A stretch of DNA of 64,000 nt from JAJCYX01 sp965243825. GTDB taxonomy: Bacteria; Chloroflexota; Dehalococcoidia; Lucifugimonadales; Lucifugimonadaceae. Location of the stretch: contig CBDEVT010000001.1 in assembly GCA_965243825.1 (NCBI GenBank), positions 806,001 through 870,000 of the forward strand. Reading direction: 5' to 3'. This document shows positions 27,161 to 35,295 of this stretch, piece after piece. Every line of letters begins with the position of its first letter. The stretch's first letter is position 1. The notes under the pieces were generated by a model. That model was not told where the DNA came from, searched no databases, and was given only the letters and a program-made list of their open reading frames with translations. Position numbers and translations under genes: made by a program.

Positions 27161-27169
27161 GCGCTGTAC

Positions 27170-27970
27170 TTACCAGATCGACCAGCCGCCATCGACCACA
27201 AACTCCTGCCCTGTAATCCAGCTTCCTGCATCTGAAGCCAGGAGAGCGACAGTGCCCACGAGGTCCTGCGGTAGGCCAGTTCGCTGAAGCGGAATCATCT
27301 GTCGGAACGTCTCAACCTGCTCGCTGTCGGTCGTCTTTTTCGGGATCTGACCCGGGCTGACGCAATTAGCTGTGATTCCGTGCTGACCGTACTCAGCAGC
27401 GAAGGCCCGGGTGAGGTTGAGAATGCCGCCTTTCGCTGCGAGATACGGCGGTCCCGAGCGTTTGAAACGCTCATTGTAGATGCGAGGGTCCATCGCCAGC
27501 GTTGCGCCAATGGAACCCAGAGTGATTATCGAACCCCGCTTCGCAGGAATCATTACCTTGCCAGCGGCCTGTCCACAGATGTAGGTGCTCGTCAGGTTGA
27601 TCTCCAGCGTGTCTCGAAATTCCTTGAGATCCCCATCAGGTGGATACGAAGTTGTAAAAGAGCCACCAGCGTTGCAAACGAAAACGTCCAGTCGATCGTG
27701 ATCATCCATTACCCGCTCAACAAGTCTGGCAACCTGTCTTTCGTCGGTAGCATCGCAGCCAACTCCAGTCGCCTGGATGCCCTGTGATTTGAGGTCGTCT
27801 GCAACCTGCGCACACAGTTCGGCACGCCGCGATGCCAGGTAGACAGATGCACCGAGCTGACCCAGCGCGGTCGCCATCGCAGTCCCGAGGTGGGTGCCGC
27901 CGCCTGTGACGATGGCAGTTCTGCCAGTCATGTCGAATAGGTCTTTGATATTGCGGTGGTCATTAGTCAT
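27170..27970 (-). CDS. Short-chain dehydrogenase/reductase
   Basis: This is an NAD(P)-dependent SDR with a single Rossmann domain. Features are the cofactor loop TGGGTHLG, FVCNAGGSF (NAG motif), LGSIG with the catalytic Ser, and the YLAAK pair, although an insertion (DPRIYNERFKRSGP) lies between Ser and Tyr. It ends ITGQEFVVDGGWSIW, a usual SDR C-terminus. Gluconate 5-dehydrogenase-like SDRs look similar, which would suit the acid-sugar context, but the substrate is not proven. ATG 27970 is preferred; an in-frame start at 27997 would add nine residues. Confidence 0.92.
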   Translation of the reverse strand: MTNDHRNIKDLFDMTGRTAIVTGGGTHLGTAMATALGQLGASVYLASRRAELCAQVADDLKSQGIQATGVGCDATDERQVARLVERVMDDHDRLDVFVCNAGGSFTTSYPPDGDLKEFRDTLEINLTSTYICGQAAGKVMIPAKRGSIITLGSIGATLAMDPRIYNERFKRSGPPYLAAKGGILNLTRAFAAEYGQHGITANCVSPGQIPKKTTDSEQVETFRQMIPLQRTGLPQDLVGTVALLASDAGSWITGQEFVVDGGWSIW

Positions 27971-28109
27971 GAAAAGTGATCCAGATCCCTGTGACATCCA
28001 CGGTGTTTGATTGCGGCCGGGGACGGCTGAAAACAGTGTTCGTTAACAGTTGAACGAACCCTCTTTCGCACTACGTTCAACAACGCCCGATGGTAGGCTT
28101 TCACTAACC

Positions 28110-29180
28110 ATGAATCCATTGCAATCGTCGGTCGCACGTAATCTTCGTCTATTAGCGAGCCGAATGGCGATCTTCGCCTTCTTGCTGGCAACAGGAATAG
28201 TGGCAGCGTGTAGCAGTGGATCAGGCGATGACGATGGAGTTGCGCTTGAGATCCTGGTCGAAGGACTCACTTCACCGCGGGGACTCGCTCTCGATCAGGA
28301 CGGGAATCTGTTGATCGCTGAAACCGGTGCTGGCAGGCTGCTCAGATTGACAGGTGACAGTGACTCCAGTCCAGTTGCCACGGGGCTCCCACACGCCCTC
28401 AATACGGGGCCTGATGCGGCGTATCGAGCTGGCCCATCGGCGATCAGCATCCTTAACGATGAAGTATTCATCATAGTGGGTGAGTTTCGCGGCAACAGGT
28501 CAGCACGCCTTTTCCGGATTACCGATGAAAGTGGATTTGAACCTGTCACACCGGTGACTGATCCCTTCTCTCCGTTTGAGAACCGATTCTCCAATCCCTA
28601 CGACCTTGTCAACGCGCCCGAGGTTGGCGGCTGGGTCGTTTCAGACGGCGGAGGAAATCGACTGCTAGCGGTCGACACGGAAGGCAATATCCGCGACTAC
28701 GTGATCTTCGATAACTTCGCAAGCTCAGAAAGCGATATGCCCGTTGAGATGGTCCCAACAGGGATAGCACGAGGGCCGGATGGTGCGATCTACGTTGGTG
28801 TGCTCACAGGTTTTCCATATCCACGCGGAGAGGCTGTTGTTTGGAGAGTGGAGGACCTGAATGGTGACGGAGATGCGATGGACGATGGCGAAGTTGAGCC
28901 GTTTGTAACCGGACTCACCGCCATCACGGACATCATATTTGGCCCAGACGGAACGCTCTACATCGCAGAGTTTTCATCGGACACGGAAGCCGTTTTCCAG
29001 GGAGGGGATTTTGCCCAGAACACCTTCTCTCATCCAGGACGGATCCTGACGTGGGATGGCGACAGGCTCACGGTGATCGCCAAAGATGTCGTTTCACCAA
29101 CTGGTCTGCTCGCAACCGAGTCGACCCTCTACATAAGCGAAGAGTACGCCGGAAGGGTTTCCAAGCGTCCACTTGAGTGA
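28110..29180 (+). CDS. Lipoprotein with beta-propeller (ScyD/NHL-like) domain
   Basis: This is an exported lipoprotein: basic N-terminus, hydrophobic segment and lipobox IVAACSS, then an acidic spacer. The rest is a six-bladed-propeller-type repeat protein with blades marked by LTSPRGLALDQDGNLLIAE, VSDGGGNRLLAVDTEGNI, IARGPDGAIYVG and DIIFGPDGTLYIAEF. The arrangement is that of ScyD/ScyE-family proteins. One stretch, DLNGDGDAMDDGE, looks like a calcium-binding loop. The biological role is unknown. ATG 28110 places the signal peptide correctly; an earlier in-frame start at 28050 is less likely. It is divergent from the SDR gene. Confidence 0.82.
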   Translation: MNPLQSSVARNLRLLASRMAIFAFLLATGIVAACSSGSGDDDGVALEILVEGLTSPRGLALDQDGNLLIAETGAGRLLRLTGDSDSSPVATGLPHALNTGPDAAYRAGPSAISILNDEVFIIVGEFRGNRSARLFRITDESGFEPVTPVTDPFSPFENRFSNPYDLVNAPEVGGWVVSDGGGNRLLAVDTEGNIRDYVIFDNFASSESDMPVEMVPTGIARGPDGAIYVGVLTGFPYPRGEAVVWRVEDLNGDGDAMDDGEVEPFVTGLTAITDIIFGPDGTLYIAEFSSDTEAVFQGGDFAQNTFSHPGRILTWDGDRLTVIAKDVVSPTGLLATESTLYISEEYAGRVSKRPLE

Positions 29181-29308
29181 CCTTCGGCAGCCGGCGACGA
29201 CCCCAATAACAGCGTGCAAATTCGCTTAGCCGATCGTTTTGGCAATGTCGTCTTCTGGTGGAAGTTGAGGGGAGATTCAACGCCGTCCTCGATGGCACCA
29301 GAACCTCG

Positions 29309-29842
29309 TTAGGCCGTTGAGTCGAGTAACTCAGCGACTTTGCCAAGGCTCTCCTCGATGGTCAGGTCGGTCGTGTCAACTTGCACGATTTCAGGCCAGC
29401 TGCCAGCCACGCGGTGCTGCTCTTCGATGATCTCTCGTCGCACCTCTTTCTCACGCCGGTTATTGCGATCGAGAGTGGTCTGCAGATCTGGTCGTATGAC
29501 CACTACTGTCCAGGCGAAGTCTTCGAGATACGGCTTCCAGTGCGACTCAAAGCCGGTCGGGCTCTCGGCATCGTCGATGGTCACGTCGTAACCATCGGCA
29601 AGAAAGGTTCGGGCAAGCGAACAGCAGGCCTTTGCTGCAGTCTCGTACTGTTCGGAGACGGCGGGCGAACCTGACTGCGGGTCTGCAAGACCGGAGACGA
29701 TCATGCTGCGCACTTCGTCGAGTTGAATCTGCACAGCGCGCTGACGCGTGTTACACCACTCCCGCGCCAGCGTGCTCTTGCCCGCACCAGCAGGCCCAAA
29801 GAAGAACACCAGTCTCGGTTTCAGGGGTTCGGAAGCTGTCAG
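29309..29842 (-). CDS. P-loop kinase-like protein with probable CTG start
   Basis: This is a small AAA_33/zeta-toxin-like P-loop phosphotransferase. The Walker A is FFGPAGAGKST at the N-terminus; a basic lid-like segment (NNRREKEVRRE) and a C-terminal VQVDTTDL strand follow. The only usual start codon is GTG 29809, which falls inside the first beta strand. A CTG at 29842-29840, seven bases after GGAG and overlapping the upstream TGA as CTGA, would give a 177-residue protein with an intact strand (LKPRLVFFFG). It is coupled to the metallophosphoesterase upstream, so the pair resembles a kinase/phosphatase couple such as those of RNA-end repair, but I cannot assign that function from sequence. 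Confidence 0.78.
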   Translation of the reverse strand: MTASEPLKPRLVFFFGPAGAGKSTLAREWCNTRQRAVQIQLDEVRSMIVSGLADPQSGSPAVSEQYETAAKACCSLARTFLADGYDVTIDDAESPTGFESHWKPYLEDFAWTVVVIRPDLQTTLDRNNRREKEVRREIIEEQHRVAGSWPEIVQVDTTDLTIEESLGKVAELLDSTA

Positions 29843-30906
29843 CTTGAGGCTCCTTCAAACGGATGTCGCAGTTTCAAGACCCTCTCTGAGGGTCCGTAGA
29901 AGCCCTGTGGAGCGTACTGTGATGTGTGCAGGTAGCACTGCACCCGCACCTCATCCGAACCTTCCTCAAACGTGAAGAGCCGGCTCATCGGGATCGAGTT
30001 GCGCACGCCGTGGTAACGGGTGAGGGCTGAAACGTTCACGAAGTTAACGCCCCACTTCGTCTCGACATGCGAGCGCCCGCCGGTGCGGTCGTCGGGATGC
30101 GTGTGGGTGTGAGCACCGAGCCACAGGTCAATCGCACCGGCCCCTGTCTTCTTCTCTTTCTCCTCGAAAAAGCCCTCGATGCGACCCGAGTCGGGTTCAC
30201 CATCGACGAAGTAGATGAACGAAGAGCCCTGTGGAGCGCCGTCCTTCATCCGTCCGTGATAGCCCTGGTCGCAACCTTCGTTCAGGCCGGACGCAACGGT
30301 CGTCTCCTTGATCATATGGTGATGACCGGTGATGATGATGCGGTCCTGATTCGATTCCACCTTCTCTCGCCACCAGTCGAACGTCTCACCAGTTATCGCG
30401 CCAGCAGGAAACCCGCCGTGATCTCCCCTGCCGATCGGCGGTGGAAAATCGTTGCGGTCGGCGAGCATCAAAAAGAGGATGTTCCCGACTTCGAACGAGT
30501 AGTGCTCCCAGGTGCCTGAAACCGGGTAATTCCGCTTCGAGTTGTCGATACCAGAGAACTCGGTGCTTTCACCTGTGGGGTCCAGGTATTTGCGAAACCA
30601 CCATTGCGTCGGCTCGCCATGCCGCGATGAATCGTGATTGCCGATAACGTCATAGAAGTCGGTGCGCCGATGCTTAATCGTCGCGCCGTACTGCCCGATC
30701 AGCAGCTCGCCCTCTTCGTCGTCCGGCGGCGTCTGGTTACCTGAGAAGTCGCCGAGGTTGACCGCAATGTCCCAGTCAAACCCGGTCTCGTCGTCCTCTG
30801 ACTGCTCGATCGCCTCGGCAAGACTGCGACGTCCAAAGCGAATGTCAGTCCCAACATGGGCATCCGAAATCCCCCAGAGGCGCAGCCTCGTTTTCTGCGA
30901 AGTCAA
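29839..30906 (-). CDS. Calcineurin-like metallophosphoesterase
   Basis: This is a binuclear-metal phosphoesterase of 355 residues. All five metallophosphoesterase blocks are visible in order: SDAHVG, VNLGDFSG, IGNHDSS, ITGHHHM and GAHTHTHP. A long insert separates GNHD and GHHH. There is no signal peptide, so it is cytoplasmic. The start is a TTG at 30906 following AAAGGGA; an in-frame stop lies just upstream, which fixes the start. It overlaps the downstream P-loop gene by 4 bp. The substrate could be a phosphodiester, nucleotide or phosphoprotein. Confidence 0.9.
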   Translation of the reverse strand: MTSQKTRLRLWGISDAHVGTDIRFGRRSLAEAIEQSEDDETGFDWDIAVNLGDFSGNQTPPDDEEGELLIGQYGATIKHRRTDFYDVIGNHDSSRHGEPTQWWFRKYLDPTGESTEFSGIDNSKRNYPVSGTWEHYSFEVGNILFLMLADRNDFPPPIGRGDHGGFPAGAITGETFDWWREKVESNQDRIIITGHHHMIKETTVASGLNEGCDQGYHGRMKDGAPQGSSFIYFVDGEPDSGRIEGFFEEKEKKTGAGAIDLWLGAHTHTHPDDRTGGRSHVETKWGVNFVNVSALTRYHGVRNSIPMSRLFTFEEGSDEVRVQCYLHTSQYAPQGFYGPSERVLKLRHPFEGASS

Positions 30907-31041
30907 TGATCAGTCCCTTTGAGTTAATCGGTCGTGCTTCAGCCTGGTAGCGCAGCGAGATGAATTAGCGCCCCTGGCACCGGCGTATACTGCCGCTGAG
31001 CGACAGATTACACCTACCACAGCGCCCTCACAGGAGTTCCG

Positions 31042-32199
31042 ATGCCAGCGATCACAGGTGTCGAGTTCAGACAGTTTTCAGCCCAGCACCACAATGCCCA
31101 GCGCAACTGGCTGTTGGTGAAGATCAATACCGACGACCCGAAGCTGTATGGCATCGGTGACGCCAGTCCGATGGAGGACGAAGAGCAGGTCAAGGGCCTG
31201 ATAACGGCCTGGACAGAGAAGTACATGGTTGGCAAAGACCCGCTTGACTCTGAAGTGCTCTGGACGACGCTCTACCACGACCCGCATGCCCGCGGTGGCA
31301 GGCTCGCCAGCACGGCCACTTCAGGGATCGACATCGCACTGTGGGACCTCAAGGGAAAGATCCTCGGCAAGCCGGTGTATCAGCTTCTGGGTGGCGCTCA
31401 TCGCAAGAAGATCAGGGTCTACGCGAACGGTTGGTACACCAACCCCGGAACACCTGAACAGAACGCTGAAGAAGCCAAAAAAGTGGTGGACATGGGTTAC
31501 ACCGCTATGAAGTTCGACCCTTTCGGTCAGCACAACTATTACAAGATCTCTCTCGAAGAGGCGCAGCTCGCCGAGGATCGCGTGGCCGCGGTACGCAAAG
31601 CGGTTGGCCCGAACGTAGACATACTGGTCGAAGCACACGCCAAGTTCGATGTGATGAACGCCATCCAGCTAGGCAAGCGGCTCGAGGAATACCGGCCACT
31701 GTTCTACGAGGAGCCTGTTTCTGAAGAGCGCGTCGCGGAGCTTGTCGAGGTACGCCGCAAGGTAAACATACCGATAGCTACCGGCGAGCGTCTCTACACG
31801 AAATTCCCGTTCGCAGAGATCATCGAGCGTCACGCCGCAGACGTCTTGCAGCCGGACATCGCCAACGCCGGCGGAATCACTGAACTCAAGAAGATCGCCA
31901 TTATCGCCGAGGCAAAGCACATCACGATGGCACCGCACAACGTCTGCTCACCGGTCGGTGCGATGGCCGAAATGCATCTCGACGCATCGATCATCAACTT
32001 CGAGATCCAGGAGTACCACGCAGAGTTCTACACAGATCACTACTTCACCGTGACTCGCGGCTTCACGCGACAGGAGGACGGCTACGTGACTCTGGGCGAC
32101 GAACCGGGGCTCGGACTGGAATTAAACGAAGACGAGATAGCAGCGCATCCGCCACTGGAGAAGGTTCACGCAAGAGGCGGCAGCGTCAAGGGAATCTAG
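31042..32199 (+). CDS. Enolase-superfamily dehydratase, copy 3
   Basis: This is a third mandelate racemase/muconate lactonizing-type enzyme, 385 residues. It has a capping domain with GIGDASPMED and STATSGIDIALWDLKG, a K-containing strand AMKFDPFG, metal-ligand blocks LVEAHAKFD, LFYEEPV and ATGERLY, and His in APHNVCSPVG. Like copy 2 it has E-x-H in place of the D-x-H of galactonate dehydratase, and the two are clearly closer to each other than to copy 1. The C-terminus DEPGLGLELNEDEI is shared with copy 2. Likely an acid-sugar dehydratase. A possible -10 element TATACT lies at 30986. The start is ATG 31042. Confidence 0.9.
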   Translation: MPAITGVEFRQFSAQHHNAQRNWLLVKINTDDPKLYGIGDASPMEDEEQVKGLITAWTEKYMVGKDPLDSEVLWTTLYHDPHARGGRLASTATSGIDIALWDLKGKILGKPVYQLLGGAHRKKIRVYANGWYTNPGTPEQNAEEAKKVVDMGYTAMKFDPFGQHNYYKISLEEAQLAEDRVAAVRKAVGPNVDILVEAHAKFDVMNAIQLGKRLEEYRPLFYEEPVSEERVAELVEVRRKVNIPIATGERLYTKFPFAEIIERHAADVLQPDIANAGGITELKKIAIIAEAKHITMAPHNVCSPVGAMAEMHLDASIINFEIQEYHAEFYTDHYFTVTRGFTRQEDGYVTLGDEPGLGLELNEDEIAAHPPLEKVHARGGSVKGI

Positions 32200-32280
32200 T
32201 TTTTCCGCGCGTTGCGATCGCGGTAACTGAATATGGATGCGACCGCGGCTGTGTCACTGAACCAGCACAAGGAGAAGTCG

Positions 32281-32718
32281 ATGACGACTGGAGAAGAAGT
32301 ATTCGACAGCCCCACGGAATGGGTCAAGCAACACATCCGCAGCTACGTCGATAGTGACGGAGCGAACGGACACAACTGGCGCGGAGTGCAAACACTGCTG
32401 CTGACGACTCGTGGCCGAAAGTCAGGCAAGCTGCGCCGCACAGCGCTGATATACGGCAAGGTCGGCGAGAACCACGTCATCGTCGCGTCACGCGGCGGTC
32501 ACGCGTACCATCCGGGCTGGTACTTGAACCTGTCGGCAAATCCGGACGTCAACGTACAGGTCGGAGCCGACAGGTTTTTGGCGAAGGCACGGACCGCATC
32601 GGACGAGGAGAAGGCGAGACTCTGGCCGACGATGACCGAAATATGGCCTGCCTACGACGAATACCAGGAGAAAACGGACCGCGAGATTCCAGTGGTGGTG
32701 CTGGAAAGAAGCGAGTAG
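32281..32718 (+). CDS. Deazaflavin (F420)-dependent nitroreductase-family protein
   Basis: This is a small split-barrel protein of the Ddn/DUF385 family, many members of which bind coenzyme F420 (some bind FMN) and reduce quinones or nitro compounds. The block TRGRKSGKLRRTALIYG followed by VIVASRGGHAYHPGWYLNL is the family signature, and NPDVNVQVG follows. The 145-residue length is normal. ATG 32281 is preceded by AAGGAGAAG at close spacing; an upstream in-frame ATG at 32233 is less likely. It may be co-transcribed with the enolase-superfamily gene 81 bases upstream. F420 use suggests the host makes this cofactor, as known for some SAR202 lineages. Confidence 0.88.
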   Translation: MTTGEEVFDSPTEWVKQHIRSYVDSDGANGHNWRGVQTLLLTTRGRKSGKLRRTALIYGKVGENHVIVASRGGHAYHPGWYLNLSANPDVNVQVGADRFLAKARTASDEEKARLWPTMTEIWPAYDEYQEKTDREIPVVVLERSE

Positions 32719-32785
32719 CTTTTCAGCATTAGCTAACGACCAGACATTCGATCTCGGGCGAGTTCCGCCCAAATGCGTGTGGCCT

Positions 32786-34246
32786 CTACTGGCCCTGACC
32801 TAGCGAGTAACCGGGCTTGCCATCGAAGTTGTACAGGTTCTCCGTTTTGACGACATCAAAGCCTTGATCAGTCAAACGTTGCAACAGGCTGACAACCTGC
32901 CGCTGCGTAACGACAGCGGCGTCGCCACTGGCATCCGGTTCGAAGCGGCATCGCCAGTGATCCGTGCAGAACGTCTCAGGAGCACCTTCCGGCCAAACCT
33001 TCAGACCGCGGTTAGTGATCATCGCCAGCGCGAGACCATCTCCATCTGCCTTTCGCAGGCCCTCGGCAAGCACTTCCGCGTCACGCTGGCCCTCATCCCA
33101 GTAAAGAAATGCGTCCACACCAACCAGCTCGCGCGCCTCAGGTTTGCGCTGAGTCTTCGCTTCCTGCTGTGAAACGCGGCGGTCGTGAGAGTAGTTGACA
33201 GGCTCCAGTTTCTGCGGCTGCTTTCCGAGCCTTTCAATCACCGCATCGGCGAACTCGTCAGTACCAACACGCTGCGCGCTTTCGCCAGGCCGGTAGATAT
33301 CAGCGGTGTGGATGCCATCCTCGATGGTTCTCAGTGCTGCGTTATGCACCTTTTCAGCCGCCTCTGTTTCGCCAATGTGGACCAGCATCATCACGCCTGC
33401 CTTCAGCAGTCCAGCAGGATTGGCTATGCCTTTTCCGGCAATGTCCGGAGCCGAGCCATGGACAGCCTCGAACATGGCCATCTCGTCCCCGATATTTGCG
33501 CTGCGACCAAGTCCAACAGATCCCGATATCTGAGCGGTCACATCAGAGAGGATGTCGCCGTAGAGATTGCTGAGAACGATGACATCAAAATCTTCAGGAG
33601 TGTCGGCGACGCGAGCTGTCCCAATGTCGATGATCATGTGGTCCGATTTAATGTCAGGGTATTCAGGAGCGATCTCATCAAAGACTTTGTGAAACAGACC
33701 ATCGGTCAGCTTCATGATGTTGTCTTTGGTCATGCACGTGACGTGCTTGCGGTTGTTAGAGCGCGCGTACTCGAACGCATAACGAACGATTCGTTCGCTA
33801 CCCGGCCGCGTGATTAACTTCAGACACTGGTACACCTCGTGTGTCTGCCGGTGCTCGATCCCGGCGTAGAGGTCTTCCTCGTTTTCCCTGACGACAACGA
33901 TGTCCATGTCCGGGTGCTTGGTCTCGACGAAGGGGTGCAGTGACCGCACTGGACGCACGTTGGCATAGAGGTTCAGCGTCTTCCTGATGGTCACGTTGAC
34001 GCTCTTGTACCCGCCACCTTGTGGAGTTGTGAGCGGCGACTTGAAGAAAACGCCTGTGCGTCTGATCGAGTCCCAGAATGCGGGGTCGATTCCTGTCGCG
34101 TTGCCGCGTTCGTAGACTCTCTTTCCGACCTCGACCTCTTCAATATCCAGGTTGGCGCCGGCAGCCTCGATGATTCGCAGCGAAGCCTTCATGATCTCCG
34201 GGCCGATGCCATCACCGTAAGCCACCGTCACGGGCGTTGCGGTCAT
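32786..34246 (-). CDS. icd: Isocitrate dehydrogenase, extended (Thermus/Rickettsia-like) type
   Basis: This oxidatively decarboxylates isocitrate to 2-oxoglutarate in the TCA cycle. The 486-residue protein has the beta-decarboxylating dehydrogenase core (VAYGDGIGPEIM, VNVTIRKTLNLYANVRP, VVRENEEDLYAGIEH, VLSNLYGDILSD, FEAVHGSAPDIAGK). A C-terminal domain of about 140 residues (from roughly residue 345) is present in the long type exemplified by Thermus and Rickettsia. NADP is the likely cofactor. The ATG start and a divergent aldolase gene leave a 287-base shared promoter region. No other TCA genes are nearby. Confidence 0.93.
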   Translation of the reverse strand: MTATPVTVAYGDGIGPEIMKASLRIIEAAGANLDIEEVEVGKRVYERGNATGIDPAFWDSIRRTGVFFKSPLTTPQGGGYKSVNVTIRKTLNLYANVRPVRSLHPFVETKHPDMDIVVVRENEEDLYAGIEHRQTHEVYQCLKLITRPGSERIVRYAFEYARSNNRKHVTCMTKDNIMKLTDGLFHKVFDEIAPEYPDIKSDHMIIDIGTARVADTPEDFDVIVLSNLYGDILSDVTAQISGSVGLGRSANIGDEMAMFEAVHGSAPDIAGKGIANPAGLLKAGVMMLVHIGETEAAEKVHNAALRTIEDGIHTADIYRPGESAQRVGTDEFADAVIERLGKQPQKLEPVNYSHDRRVSQQEAKTQRKPEARELVGVDAFLYWDEGQRDAEVLAEGLRKADGDGLALAMITNRGLKVWPEGAPETFCTDHWRCRFEPDASGDAAVVTQRQVVSLLQRLTDQGFDVVKTENLYNFDGKPGYSLGQGQ

Positions 34247-34533
34247 CTGTTCGGGTTTCCTTTTCTTTCGTTAGCGAGTTACAGCCGTTTGAATTCGTAC
34301 CGTGCACCGGAGCAGGCGCGACAAGCGGTCTGCAGTCTCAAAAGTGGTGAAGCGGACAGGAATCGGCTCACGGCAAGTCTGTCGTCTGGGCAGGTTTAGC
34401 GAATCTCTGAAGCCGACGGTAATACGGACGCGTTGCGCGTATACTCACGCCTCTCAGGCTACCATGCAGGACCATCCGTTGATCACCGGTAAAACCGGGT
34501 CAAAATTTCGTCTTTGAAACGAGGGAACTGGCA

Positions 34534-35286
34534 ATGATCGAGAACACAATCTTGAAAGCGAATCGTGAAGGCCGAAAGGGACTGGTTTACGCACTGACCT
34601 TTCCTTCGCTGCACCTTGTTGAGATGGCGGCACATGTCGGGTTCGATGCGATCAACCTGGATGGCGAGCACGGCTACTTCAACGAACAGGCGATAGACGA
34701 CATCTGCCGGGTCGCCAATGGCTACGGTATGTCCGTGACCGCTCGAGTGCCGGACAACGCCGCCTACCAGATCAACCTCTACCTGGACCGCGGGATCCAG
34801 GGAGTGACGGGGCCACACATCAACACCGGAGCCGAGGCGCAGGCGCTTGCGGACGCATGCCTCTTTCCACCTGCAGGACAGCGGTCGTGGGGTGGAGGCA
34901 GAGGCACAGAGTTCAATGACCAGAAAAAACTCGATGATGTCTACGGCGGCAAACTGGGCTTCGCCGAGTGGTCTAATGCGAACATGATCGTCGTAGCGCA
35001 GATCGAGTCGAAGCAGGCCTGGGACAACCTTGACGATATTCTCGCGGTCGAAGGACTCACGGGCGTGACTGGCGGACCACACGACTTCTCTGCTTCCCTC
35101 GGACTTCCGGGCCAGCCTGACCACCCTGACCGCATAGCAGCGACGCTGGACGTGGAAAAGCGTGCAAGGGCTGCCGGCAAGACAGCAGGTGGTGACATGT
35201 CGACGGGTACCGGAGCAGCCGAGATGATGCTCGGATATGCCAGGGAGTTCGTCGACCAGCACAAGGGCGACAAGTTCGGCAACTAG
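34534..35286 (+). CDS. HpcH/HpaI-family aldolase
   Basis: This is a class II, metal-dependent aldolase that cleaves or joins 2-keto-3-deoxy acids with pyruvate and an aldehyde. Seen are FDAINLDGEHGYFNE (metal/base region), ARVPDN, VTGPHINTGAEAQ, the metal ligand Glu in VAQIESKQA and Asp in GGPHDFSASLG. The 250-residue length is right. The combination with enolase-superfamily dehydratases, whose products are 2-keto-3-deoxy acids, suggests a dehydratase-then-aldolase route for acid sugars, although the genes are not in one operon. The start is ATG 34534 after GAGGGAA. Confidence 0.92.
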   Translation: MIENTILKANREGRKGLVYALTFPSLHLVEMAAHVGFDAINLDGEHGYFNEQAIDDICRVANGYGMSVTARVPDNAAYQINLYLDRGIQGVTGPHINTGAEAQALADACLFPPAGQRSWGGGRGTEFNDQKKLDDVYGGKLGFAEWSNANMIVVAQIESKQAWDNLDDILAVEGLTGVTGGPHDFSASLGLPGQPDHPDRIAATLDVEKRARAAGKTAGGDMSTGTGAAEMMLGYAREFVDQHKGDKFGN

Positions 35287-35295
35287 TCGAGATTC

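Noticed and set aside
32200..32232. CCGCG/CGCGG hairpin after enolase-superfamily copy 3 as a terminator
   Set aside because: The T-run precedes rather than follows the 5-bp stem on the coding strand, so it is too weak to call.
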